The notes under the pieces are model-generated. The model was not told the origin of the DNA and ran no database searches. It worked only from the letters and a program-made list of their open reading frames with translations. Positions 1-5,881 of a DNA stretch of 7,827 bases are shown here, piece after piece. Position 1 is the first letter of the stretch; each line of letters starts with the position of its first letter. Position numbers and translations under genes: made by a program. The stretch comes from Actinomycetota bacterium (GTDB taxonomy: Bacteria > Actinomycetota > Acidimicrobiia > Spongiisociales > UBA5794), in the NCBI GenBank assembly GCA_003648875.1, contig QMQC01000071.1:1-7827 (forward strand), given 5' to 3'.

Positions 1-315
1 AACCGAGACGAAGCTGCGCACACCGGAATCTCCGGCCTCGAGTTCGGTGCAAGCCAATCCATATGCGACGGCACTGGTTCCTGCGCAGTCGTAGCCATCG
101 AGGTGCATGCCGAGCAACCCGAGATCTCCCATCTCGCGCACGCGCTCTCTGGGAAAGGTCGCATCTTCGAACCACTCGGCAATATACGGTTTCACCTTGT
201 CGGTGACGAATTCACGAACCGTATCGCGCAGCAACCGCTCCTCTCCGCTGAGGAGGGCGTCGATTTCAAGGAAGTCGACGGGATGGGGTGCCTCTGGTCT
301 CAATGGTTCCGTCAT
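1..315 (-). CDS. Acyl-CoA dehydrogenase, glutaryl-CoA dehydrogenase-like, N-terminal part (runs off left edge)
   Basis: The 105 codons visible are the N-terminal helical domain of an FAD-dependent acyl-CoA dehydrogenase. Such enzymes oxidise acyl-CoA thioesters to enoyl-CoA and pass electrons to electron-transferring flavoprotein. The opening FLEIDALLSGEERLLRDTVR, the REMGDLGLLGMHLDGY segment (about residues 61-76) and the ELEAGDSGVRSFVSV stretch at the window edge resemble glutaryl-CoA dehydrogenases, in particular the mycobacterial FadE7-like branch (from memory, no search run). The flavin-binding core and catalytic glutamate lie outside the window, so the substrate cannot be fixed. The ATG start overlaps the stop of the upstream channel gene as ATGA, with a purine-rich GAGAG upstream, so translation is probably coupled. 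It is the last visible gene of the minus-strand block. Confidence 0.85.
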   Translation of the reverse strand, partial: MTEPLRPEAPHPVDFLEIDALLSGEERLLRDTVREFVTDKVKPYIAEWFEDATFPRERVREMGDLGLLGMHLDGYDCAGTSAVAYGLACTELEAGDSGVRSFVSV

Positions 316-1172
316 TTGGGTCTCTCTTCATCCGGCGAATTGTCTTGGGTGGTGCGCAACCAGACATCCCTCTGGGGGAATGCGATCACGATACCTGCCT
401 GTGCGAGAGCTCGACTGATGGAACGAATCACCTCGTCCCGAGCGACGATCTCATCTGTTGCCATCGGGGCATGCCAATACAGCACCTGTAGGACTATCGC
501 CGAATCCTCGTATTTGGCGACTCCTACCAGTGGAGGCGGATCTGTCAGCACGGTGTCGAGGCTATTCAGAGCTTCTGTGAGGACCGTCACTGCTTGGTCA
601 AGATCTGTCCCGTATGCGACGCCGACGTCAACGGTGCTTCTGCGGGCACCGACGCGCGACATGTTCACGATCGGCTCGCGAAGCATTGTTGAATTCGCAA
701 TCCGGACCGTCTCGCCATCCGGGGTGACGAGAACGGTCGCTCTGCCATCGATTTCTGTGACCACACCGAGGTGGTCATCGTGTCGAATGAGGTCTCCCAC
801 GCCGAACGGATTGCGTGCCTGAAGGATGATCCCGGCAGAGAAGTCTTCCATGAGTGTCCGACCTCCGAAGAACAGCAACAGCAGGACCGCGAGGAGCAGG
901 ATCATCACCGGTTGGGTATCGATACCCAGATAGGGGAGGGCCAGCAGGGTGCCGACGAGGACGACGGTGTAACCCGATACGCGGACGATGGCTGCTACGG
1001 CCGCATCTGGAAGACCTTCCACGGAGATGAGTCGCTTCTTGGCGTAACGCCTGACAATGACGGAGATTCCAACTGCAAGGGTGACGATCGCGATGGCCGT
1101 GACGACATCCAAGCCGGTCACGTTGTCGACATCGATGATCTCGTCGATTCCGGGCACGGTCTGGAACAGCAT
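312..1172 (-). CDS. MscS-family small-conductance mechanosensitive ion channel
   Basis: A 286-residue inner-membrane channel protein expected to open under membrane tension and release solutes during hypo-osmotic shock. Three hydrophobic segments are visible, at about residues 22-41, 58-80 and 88-118. They are followed by the MscS beta domain (NPFGVGDLI at 121-129, then a TPDGETVRIANS loop near 150-161) and an alpha/beta C-terminal domain ending FPQRDVWL (265-272), a typical ending for the family. The frame stays open upstream to a GTG or ATG at 1310, but that extension is polar and lies entirely over the RNase HII C-terminus. I therefore place the start at the ATG that overlaps the rnhB stop as TGATG. 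There is no clear Shine-Dalgarno sequence, which suits translational coupling. The presumed pore helix is rich in Leu and Phe (LLLLFFGG) rather than showing the Gly/Ala packing pattern of E. coli MscS. Confidence 0.9.
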   Translation of the reverse strand: MLFQTVPGIDEIIDVDNVTGLDVVTAIAIVTLAVGISVIVRRYAKKRLISVEGLPDAAVAAIVRVSGYTVVLVGTLLALPYLGIDTQPVMILLLAVLLLLFFGGRTLMEDFSAGIILQARNPFGVGDLIRHDDHLGVVTEIDGRATVLVTPDGETVRIANSTMLREPIVNMSRVGARRSTVDVGVAYGTDLDQAVTVLTEALNSLDTVLTDPPPLVGVAKYEDSAIVLQVLYWHAPMATDEIVARDEVIRSISRALAQAGIVIAFPQRDVWLRTTQDNSPDEERPK

Positions 1173-1870
1173 CAGAACAACGTAAGAGGGTCGGTGCTCG
1201 TATCGCAACCCCGAACTCCGGACCACGGGAGTCCTTCCATGAACGACCATGATCGTCGATGGATCGTCGACGGGCCGAGGAGCTTGAGAGCGGCTCGGTG
1301 TCTGTGACATGGATAGCCCTTGTTTGCTTCGAGGCAGTACCAGGGAAAGGTGTCGGACAACTCACGCAGTTGCCGATCCCGTGAGACCTTGGCGACGATG
1401 GATGCAGCGGCGATGCTCAGCGAGATCGAGTCCCCTTTGATGATCGGTGTTGTATCCACGTTTCCGACGAAGTCCCACGGCCCATCAACAAGAACATGGG
1501 TCGGTCTTGCATCAAGGCGCAGAAGGGCCCGTTGTGTGGCGAGGCGTTGAGCCTCAGACATACCGAGCTCGTCGCACTCTGCGGCTGAAGCGTGACCAAC
1601 CGACCAGTCGACCGCCCAGTTCTTGATGCGACCGAAGAGGGATTCTCTTTCGTGTTCGGTCAGCTTCTTGGAATCGCGGATCTTGTAGATGCGGCGATCT
1701 TGTGGAATGACGACAGCACCGACAGTGAGAGGACCTGCCCATGCTCCCCTGCCGACCTCATCCATGCCGACAACGACCCTGCTGCCTGTCGCCCACAGTT
1801 CAGCCTCATAGGTGACGCCGGGCGCATTGCCGACGAGGGAAGGCCGGAGACGGGGAACGGTTGTTGTCAC
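1172..1870 (-). CDS. rnhB: Ribonuclease HII
   Basis: RNase HII cleaves RNA in RNA-DNA hybrids and nicks 5' of single ribonucleotides misincorporated into DNA. The 232-residue product has the full motif set: GMDEVGRG (D37, E38), VLVDGP (D129) and KGDSISLSIAAASIVAKVSRD-type segment (D147), which supply the four metal-binding acidic residues of the family. It also has GYPCHRH (185-191) and LGPSTIHRRSW (198-208). Length is normal, with a short tail of about 12 residues after PWSGVR. The start is a GTG without a Shine-Dalgarno sequence. A TATCCT hexamer ends six bases before it, so the message may be leaderless. No better in-frame start lies between this GTG and the catalytic motif. It follows yqgE by 55 bp, and its stop overlaps the start of the channel gene by one base. 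Confidence 0.96.
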   Translation of the reverse strand: MTTTVPRLRPSLVGNAPGVTYEAELWATGSRVVVGMDEVGRGAWAGPLTVGAVVIPQDRRIYKIRDSKKLTEHERESLFGRIKNWAVDWSVGHASAAECDELGMSEAQRLATQRALLRLDARPTHVLVDGPWDFVGNVDTTPIIKGDSISLSIAAASIVAKVSRDRQLRELSDTFPWYCLEANKGYPCHRHRAALKLLGPSTIHRRSWSFMEGLPWSGVRGCDTSTDPLTLF

Positions 1871-1876
1871 GGATCA

Positions 1877-1882
1877 AGGATA
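1877..1882 (-). promoter_or_regulatory. Candidate -10 box for a leaderless rnhB transcript
   Basis: Read on the minus strand the hexamer is TATCCT, matching the TAnnnT core of a bacterial -10 element. It is followed by exactly six bases and then the GTG of rnhB, so the first base of the start codon would be +1. Leaderless mRNAs of this geometry are common in Actinobacteria. No convincing -35 is seen. The lack of a Shine-Dalgarno sequence before this GTG supports the idea, but no transcript data are available. Confidence 0.4.
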
Positions 1883-1900
1883 TCTGATGTCGCCGGTCGA

Positions 1901-1916
1901 TTGTTGCATGCAGCAA
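1901..1916. repeat. 16-bp near-palindrome between yqgE and rnhB
   Basis: TTGTTGCATGCAGCAA is a two-fold symmetric sequence with one mismatched position pair and a perfect TGCATGCA core. Its centre is about 38 bp upstream of the rnhB GTG, where an operator or activator site would sit if the leaderless promoter is real. As RNA it could also form a hairpin downstream of yqgE, but no U-run follows, so it is not an ordinary intrinsic terminator. An 11-of-12 match to part of it (TGTTGCATACAG) lies at 1953-1964 inside the end of yqgE, which may be chance. Confidence 0.4.
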
Positions 1917-1925
1917 GTCATCTGT

Positions 1926-2465
1926 TCAGTTGGACGTGGGATCGGCCGGATATGTTGCATACAGAGGAATGGTGCCAGGGGCACGCTCAACGGCTCTCTC
2001 CCACATCCGGTCGACCTGTGACGTGAACACTTCTTCGATATCGGGGAACAACACCCACCAGGCGCCTTCGGCGAGCTCTGCCTCGAGCTGGTTCGGTTCC
2101 CATCCGGCGTACCCGGCGAAGATCCGAAGGGAGTCGAGGCCCGCCAGTGGATGGCCGACGTCAACCAGGCCGACCTGGGGATGAGCGCTGGGTTTCAGGA
2201 ATTCTATAGCTGTTCCACGGCCCAGGGCTATCGCGGTGTCCGAACTGACGGGCCCACCGAGGAACACGATTGGCGGATCCGACAGCATGCCTCCGAACCC
2301 GGGCAGATGCTCCTCCACGAGAAGGTCTGTTGGACGGTTGAGTACCACCCCGATCGTTCCGGTGTCGCCGTGCTCGAGCAGGAATACGACCGACTTCTCG
2401 AAGGACTGTGAAGCGATGATCGGTGTCGCGACGAGGAACTGGCCCGCAAGTGTGAGATCTGTCAC
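1926..2465 (-). CDS. YqgE/AlgH family protein (UPF0301/DUF179)
   Basis: A 179-residue cytoplasmic protein covering the whole YqgE/AlgH domain. The N-terminal GQFLVATP (8-15), SVVFLLEHGDTGTIGVVLNR (25-44), FLGGPV (68-73) and FAGYAGWEPNQLEAEL (116-131) followed by WWVLFPD are the hallmark blocks of the family, and the length is typical. The biochemical role of the family is not settled: AlgH was named for an effect on alginate expression in Pseudomonas, and YqgE homologues are often neighbours of the yqgF/ruvX nuclease gene, which is absent here. The start is a GTG one base after the stop of the upstream PqqB-like gene. It has a strong GGGGGAG ribosome-binding sequence embedded in that gene's last codons, so the two proteins are probably made together. 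Confidence 0.93.
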   Translation of the reverse strand: MTDLTLAGQFLVATPIIASQSFEKSVVFLLEHGDTGTIGVVLNRPTDLLVEEHLPGFGGMLSDPPIVFLGGPVSSDTAIALGRGTAIEFLKPSAHPQVGLVDVGHPLAGLDSLRIFAGYAGWEPNQLEAELAEGAWWVLFPDIEEVFTSQVDRMWERAVERAPGTIPLYATYPADPTSN

Positions 2466-2466
2466 A

Positions 2467-3309
2467 TCACTCCCCCACCGTTGATGTGAGGCCGTCGTAT
2501 GCGATGGTGAAGCCTGCGTCCAGTACTCGCCGAGTGATGGGTGCAGCAGGATCTCCGAGCGGGTTCGAGTGGTTGATGTGCGTCAGTACGATGCGCGTGC
2601 CCGATGCGAGGTGTCGAAATCGTTCAATGGTGTCCGTGACAAGGGGATGGCCGATGGACGCCATATCCCTGTTGGGAAGCTCTCTCGCTGTCGAGAAGGT
2701 TGCGTCGAGGAGCACTATGTCGTGGCTTTCGATCTCAGACTCGGCATCGATCCACGACTCCCAGTCGTCGATATCGGGAAGATAGAGCATCCAAGGGTCA
2801 CCACCCACTCGAACGCTGAACGCAACCGTGTCCGATAGCTCATCTCTATGTGGCACGGGTATTGCAGCGATCTCAAGGTCGTCCTCCATGGAGGCCGTCA
2901 ATCCATTGATCGCAATCGCGTCCAAATGTCCTGCAGCGAGAAGTGTTCCCCAAGGCTCATTGTGCTCCATGAACGCAAGGAAACGTTCGGTTGCAAAGAG
3001 GGGTATGTGATCCGCGGCGAGAGCCTCCGAGCCGAAGTGAAGTAGGCCTGCGTAGTGGCCCATGTGCGCGTGTGTGATGAAGACGCTGTCAACGAGAGCG
3101 ACACGACCGGACGGATAGAATGGCGAGCCGAGGAGCATCTGGCCCTGGACGCGAATGTCGGGAGAAGCATCGAGAACTGCGACCGACCCCGATGCTCCTA
3201 TGACGGCCACGCTTGACGCGTTGCGCGAGGGTGAGACGGAAGATCGGTGGCCCAGTTGCGGGGCACCGCCGTCTTGGCCGGAGCCGAGGACGATGAACGA
3301 CGTTTCCAC
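2467..3309 (-). CDS. PqqB-like metallo-beta-lactamase-fold hydrolase
   Basis: A 280-residue protein of the MBL-fold superfamily, PqqB-like branch. Visible blocks are LGSGQDGGAPQLG (8-20), DASPDIR (47-53), THAHMGHYAGLL (79-90, with H80, H82 and H85), PHRDELSDT (153-161), LPDIDDWESW (177-186), LLDATF (200-205) and LTHINHSNP (242-250) followed by AYDG (270-273). The last blocks closely resemble the PqqB ending HINNTNP...AYDG. The usual HxHxDH metal motif reads HAHMGH, with Gly replacing Asp, which I recall as normal for this subfamily. There are no cysteines, so the Cys-x-Cys structural zinc site of true PqqB is absent. No other pqq genes are present, so PQQ synthesis is unlikely; the substrate is unknown. 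The open frame extends upstream to 3816, but that part is antisense to the PEBP gene. I chose the GTG just before ETSFIVLGS. It lacks a Shine-Dalgarno sequence and may be leaderless. Confidence 0.88.
   Translation of the reverse strand: METSFIVLGSGQDGGAPQLGHRSSVSPSRNASSVAVIGASGSVAVLDASPDIRVQGQMLLGSPFYPSGRVALVDSVFITHAHMGHYAGLLHFGSEALAADHIPLFATERFLAFMEHNEPWGTLLAAGHLDAIAINGLTASMEDDLEIAAIPVPHRDELSDTVAFSVRVGGDPWMLYLPDIDDWESWIDAESEIESHDIVLLDATFSTARELPNRDMASIGHPLVTDTIERFRHLASGTRIVLTHINHSNPLGDPAAPITRRVLDAGFTIAYDGLTSTVGE
2470..2476 (-). promoter_or_regulatory. Ribosome-binding site of the yqgE homologue
   Basis: GGGGGAG on the minus strand lies four bases before the GTG at 2465, inside the final Val-Gly-Glu codons of the upstream gene. 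It fixes the GTG start and implies coupled translation of the two genes. Confidence 0.7.
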
Positions 3310-3345
3310 AACGCTATTGTCGCACCATGACGAAGGGAGTGCAGC
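3310..3345. promoter_or_regulatory. Divergent promoter region between the PqqB-like and PEBP genes
   Basis: Only 36 bp separate two outward-facing GTG starts, so promoters for both blocks must lie here or reach into the coding sequences. On the minus strand GACAAT (3321-3316) ends six bases before the PqqB-like GTG, which fits a weak leaderless -10. On the plus strand TATTGT (3315-3320) is a possible -10. It has a poor ATGAAC -35 (3293-3298) 16 bp upstream, inside the PqqB-like coding region. The two candidate -10 boxes overlap on opposite strands, which would make the promoters compete. These assignments rest on inspection only. Confidence 0.35.
3335..3339 (+). promoter_or_regulatory. Ribosome-binding site of the PEBP gene
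   Basis: GGGAG lies six bases before the GTG at 3346 and supports that start over any downstream candidate. Confidence 0.65.
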
Positions 3346-3969
3346 GTGGACCTGACGAGCACATCGATCACAGACGGTGAGGTCATCGGAAGGGACTTCG
3401 CTCTGGCCGAACCGGCCGACGAGGGACACGTAACATTCGCGGGGAACAACAATCCGCACCTCGCGTGGTCCGACGTCCCCGCAACGGCGCGCTCGTTCGT
3501 CGTGACATGCATAGACATCGATGCACCCAGCGTCGGAGACGACGTCAACAAGGAAGACCGCGAGGTGCCTGCAGATCTCGAGCGAGCAGACTTCACGCAC
3601 TGGCTGCTCGCCAACCTCCCCTCCGGCCTTCGTGAGGTCGAGCAAGGGACACACTCGACGCGAGTGACACCTCGCGGCAAACCTGCTGATGCTGCACCAG
3701 TCGGCGTGCATGGCGTGAACGACTACACGATGTGGTTCGATGGCGACCCTGATCTCGAAGGACACTGGAACGGGTACGACGGCTGTGCACCACCATGGAA
3801 CGACTCGATCCCACATCGGTACAGGTTCACCGTGTACGCACTCGACGCGGAGTCGTTGGATCTGGATCCAGGCTTCACTCGGGAGGCATTGACATCAGCG
3901 ATGACGGATCACATCGTTGACTCGGCGTCGATCACAGGCACCTATACGACAAATCCTAGGCTTCGATAG
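3346..3969 (+). CDS. YbhB/YbcL family PEBP-like protein
   Basis: A 207-residue phosphatidylethanolamine-binding-protein-fold (Raf kinase inhibitor-like) protein. Family marks are LTSTSITDGEVI at the N-terminus, NPHLAWSDVP (36-45), the ligand-site motif DIDAP (57-61), FTHWLLANLP (83-92), the conserved YDGCAPPWND loop (144-153), and HRYRFTVYALD (157-167) with a closing HIVDSASITGTY. No signal peptide or membrane segment is seen, so it is probably cytoplasmic. Bacterial members have no firmly established reaction. It is slightly longer than E. coli YbhB, mainly through a charged insert between DIDAP and THW (about residues 64-82) and a longer segment before YDG. The GTG start has a good GGGAG site. 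The stop is eight bases before the add start, so the two are probably co-transcribed. Confidence 0.92.
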   Translation: MDLTSTSITDGEVIGRDFALAEPADEGHVTFAGNNNPHLAWSDVPATARSFVVTCIDIDAPSVGDDVNKEDREVPADLERADFTHWLLANLPSGLREVEQGTHSTRVTPRGKPADAAPVGVHGVNDYTMWFDGDPDLEGHWNGYDGCAPPWNDSIPHRYRFTVYALDAESLDLDPGFTREALTSAMTDHIVDSASITGTYTTNPRLR

Positions 3970-3977
3970 CTTTCCCG

Positions 3978-5036
3978 ATGGATGCCAGCGCGATCCCGAT
4001 GCAGCCGATGGCCGTGCTCCACGATCATCTGGATGGCGGCTTGAGACCGTCCACGATCCTCGAACTTGCAGATGAGCAGGGATACACGAGGCTTCCCGCA
4101 CCAGACGCGAGAGGGCTCGGGGCGTGGTTCCATCAGGGTGGATCAGGTTCGCTCGAGTCATATCTGGACGCTTTCGAGCACACGGTCTCGGTCATGCAGA
4201 CGGAGGCGGCGATATCACGTGTCGCCTACGAGGCTGGGGTGGATCTTGCCACAGACGGAGTTGTATACGCCGAGGTACGGTTTGCCCCTTCTCGAGCGAT
4301 GAGAAGGGGCCTCTCGAGGGATGCCGTTCTCGAGGCCATGCTTGATGGATTTCAGCGGGCCGGGCGTGACACGGGTATCTCCGTCTACGGAATCGCAGCT
4401 GCTCTACGTCATGAGTCTGACTCTGTCGATGTTGCGAAGGCTGCCGGTCGGTACGTCGGCAGGGGAATCGTCGGCTTCGACCTCGCAGGACCCGAGAAGG
4501 GTTTTCCCGCTGATGCGCACATGGAGGCCTGCAGGATCGCCAAGGAGGCCGGGCTGGGCCTGACGCTGCACGCCGGAGAAAGCGACGGACCGAACTCGAT
4601 GTGGAGAGCGTTGGCGCTCTGCGGAGCGCAGCGTCTGGGGCACGGCGTCCATGTCGTCGAAGACACATCGTTCGAACATGGAATCGTCTCGAATCTGGGA
4701 GCCTTTGCACGACGGGTTCGAGATCACAGGATCCCTCTCGAGGTGGCGATCACCTCGAATCTCCACACGGGATCGTGGACAAACGTGTCCGAGCATCCGT
4801 TCGGAGCACTTCACGCAGCAGGATTCAACGTCTCCATCAACACGGACAACAGGCTCATGTCTGGTGTCAGCATGTCGGATGAGTACGCGCTTACATCCAG
4901 GGCCTTCGGCTTGTCCACCGACGATCTCACTGAGATCACCGTTCGTGCGATCGAGTCCGGATTCGGCGATTGGAGCGTCCGTCGCGACCTGATCGCGGGA
5001 ATCAGGAATCGAGGACGGATAGTCGAGGACCGATAA
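3978..5036 (+). CDS. add: Adenosine deaminase
   Basis: Zinc-dependent hydrolase converting adenosine (and deoxyadenosine) to inosine in purine salvage. The 352-residue product has all core motifs: LHDHLDGGLRP (14-24; zinc ligands H15 and H17), YAEVRFAP (97-104), TLHAGE (196-201; ligand H198, catalytic E201), RLGHGVH (219-225; H222), SNLHTG (260-265) and NTDNRLMS (288-295; zinc ligand D290). The second Asp of the classical TDD motif is Asn291, which I recall as usual in actinobacterial enzymes. The start is uncertain: ATG at 3978 lacks a Shine-Dalgarno sequence, and Met8 or Met11 are alternatives with no better site. A TAGCTT hexamer overlapping the upstream stop leaves a leaderless start possible. 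It lies eight bases after the PEBP gene and converges on the hydrolase gene with a 26-bp gap in which I see no real terminator. The coding sequence holds two strong inverted repeats (4284-4310 and 4738-4758). Confidence 0.95.
   Translation: MDASAIPMQPMAVLHDHLDGGLRPSTILELADEQGYTRLPAPDARGLGAWFHQGGSGSLESYLDAFEHTVSVMQTEAAISRVAYEAGVDLATDGVVYAEVRFAPSRAMRRGLSRDAVLEAMLDGFQRAGRDTGISVYGIAAALRHESDSVDVAKAAGRYVGRGIVGFDLAGPEKGFPADAHMEACRIAKEAGLGLTLHAGESDGPNSMWRALALCGAQRLGHGVHVVEDTSFEHGIVSNLGAFARRVRDHRIPLEVAITSNLHTGSWTNVSEHPFGALHAAGFNVSINTDNRLMSGVSMSDEYALTSRAFGLSTDDLTEITVRAIESGFGDWSVRRDLIAGIRNRGRIVEDR
4284..4310 (+). repeat. Perfect 10-bp inverted repeat inside add
   Basis: GCCCCTTCTC at 4284-4293 pairs perfectly with GAGAAGGGGC at 4301-4310 around a seven-base loop. 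It encodes part of the segment after RFAP (FAPSRAMRRGL). No U-run follows, so it is not an intrinsic terminator. It could form a stable mRNA hairpin, or be a by-product of codon choice. Confidence 0.75.
4738..4758 (+). repeat. Perfect 8-bp inverted repeat inside add
   Basis: TCGAGGTG at 4738-4745 pairs with CACCTCGA at 4751-4758 around a five-base loop GCGAT. It encodes the LEVAITSN region just before the conserved SNLHTG motif. It is the second strong hairpin within this gene, and no T-tract is present. Confidence 0.7.
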
Positions 5037-5062
5037 CCGAGCGTCTATGGACGTGCACGGCA

Positions 5063-5881
5063 CTAGTTCAGCTTCGAGTCGATCCAGTCGGCAACGTCCC
5101 CCATGACCTCCGGACCCTCTGGCTCGTTGTGGATCTCGTGCCGGAGAGTCGGGTACAAGCGGCGCTCGACACCCTCAGAACGGGCCAAGCCCGCACTGGC
5201 TGAGGGTGGGACCAGTGGGTCGTCGGCGCCATGTATGACAAGCGTTGGAGTCAAGATCGTGTCAGGACTGGATGCGAGCCTCGCCTGCTCGTCAAAGACG
5301 GCCTTCCCAAAGCGCGCAGTCGCCTTGACCTCGACGAGGTCGTCGGCGAAATACTTCTCGCCGACAGTGGGGTCTTTCGACAACTGCTCACCCTTGATGC
5401 TGTTGGCAACGCGCAGACCCGGGGCGATTCGACCAAAGATAGCTGCAGCGACTCGCAGGGCGGCAGGCACATCTGCAGTCATGGCTGGGGCGGACAGCAC
5501 CGCGAGGTTCGGATGTGGCGAGGTGTTCGCCATGAGGTACCCGGCGGACTGGAGACCACCAAGGCTGTGGCCGTAGAGCACCCATGGACGGCCGGATGCT
5601 GCAGCGGTTGCCTCGGCCATCTCGGAGATATCGCTGTAGAACTGGTCGAAGCGTTCGATGTCGATGCGGTCGCCACCGCTTCGACCGTGGCCGCGCAGAT
5701 CGTAGGTGAACACGTTCGCCCCCCGTGCGACGAGATGTGACATCGGTTCGGTCCAGCGTCCCGAGTGCTCCCCGAGCCCGTGGACAAGCAGGACCTCATA
5801 CCTCGGGCTGTCTGCGGACCATGTTCTCGTGAACAGGTCGACGCCGTCTGCCGTTGAGAATGTGCCCTCGGTTCCGGTCAT
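5063..5881 (-). CDS. Alpha/beta hydrolase, monoacylglycerol-lipase-like
   Basis: A 272-residue serine hydrolase of the monoacylglycerol lipase (serine aminopeptidase S33/Hydrolase_4) type, expected to split monoacylglycerols or similar esters into fatty acid and alcohol. Visible blocks are LLVHGLGEHSGRW (31-43), the oxyanion-hole region with the typical HGxGEHxxR pattern; YDLRGHGRSGG (60-70); the nucleophile elbow YGHSLGG (S106); HGADDPLVPP (217-226, catalytic Asp at D220 or D221); and YPTLRHEIHNEPEG (243-256, catalytic H248). No signal peptide is seen, so it is likely cytoplasmic. The open frame extends upstream to 6088, but that part overlaps ppgK. The ATG at 5881 has a GAGGAG site five bases upstream and overlaps the ppgK stop as ATGA, so translation is probably coupled. 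It converges on add. Confidence 0.92.
   Translation of the reverse strand: MTGTEGTFSTADGVDLFTRTWSADSPRYEVLLVHGLGEHSGRWTEPMSHLVARGANVFTYDLRGHGRSGGDRIDIERFDQFYSDISEMAEATAAASGRPWVLYGHSLGGLQSAGYLMANTSPHPNLAVLSAPAMTADVPAALRVAAAIFGRIAPGLRVANSIKGEQLSKDPTVGEKYFADDLVEVKATARFGKAVFDEQARLASSPDTILTPTLVIHGADDPLVPPSASAGLARSEGVERRLYPTLRHEIHNEPEGPEVMGDVADWIDSKLN

Noticed and set aside
238..255. Inverted repeat CTCCTC-TCCGCT-GAGGAG inside the acyl-CoA dehydrogenase gene
   Set aside because: A 6-bp stem explained by the Leu-Leu-Ser-Gly-Glu-Glu codons; stems of this size are expected by chance.
103..822. 239-residue plus-strand open frame opposite the acyl-CoA dehydrogenase and MscS genes
   Set aside because: Low-complexity Ser/Thr/Arg-rich product with no recognisable motif; it is the mirror of two well-supported minus-strand genes.
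1173..1310. N-terminal extension of the MscS-type channel up to 1310
   Set aside because: It covers only the out-of-frame RNase HII C-terminus and is polar; the ATG overlapping the rnhB stop gives a normal MscS length.
1953..1964. TGTTGCATACAG, near-copy of part of the 1901-1916 palindrome, about 51 bp away
   Set aside because: It encodes Leu-Tyr-Ala-Thr at the yqgE C-terminus and lacks the two-fold symmetry; probably coincidence.
3310..3816. Upstream extension of the PqqB-like gene on the minus strand (a 449-residue open frame in total)
   Set aside because: It lies over the PEBP gene on the opposite strand, encodes Arg/Val/Cys-rich sequence unlike any MBL N-terminus, and the family motif begins right after the GTG at 3309.
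5037..5062. Possible bidirectional terminator between the convergent add and hydrolase genes
   Set aside because: Only a 4-bp stem (CGTC-TATG-GACG) with no T-run on either strand; too weak to call.
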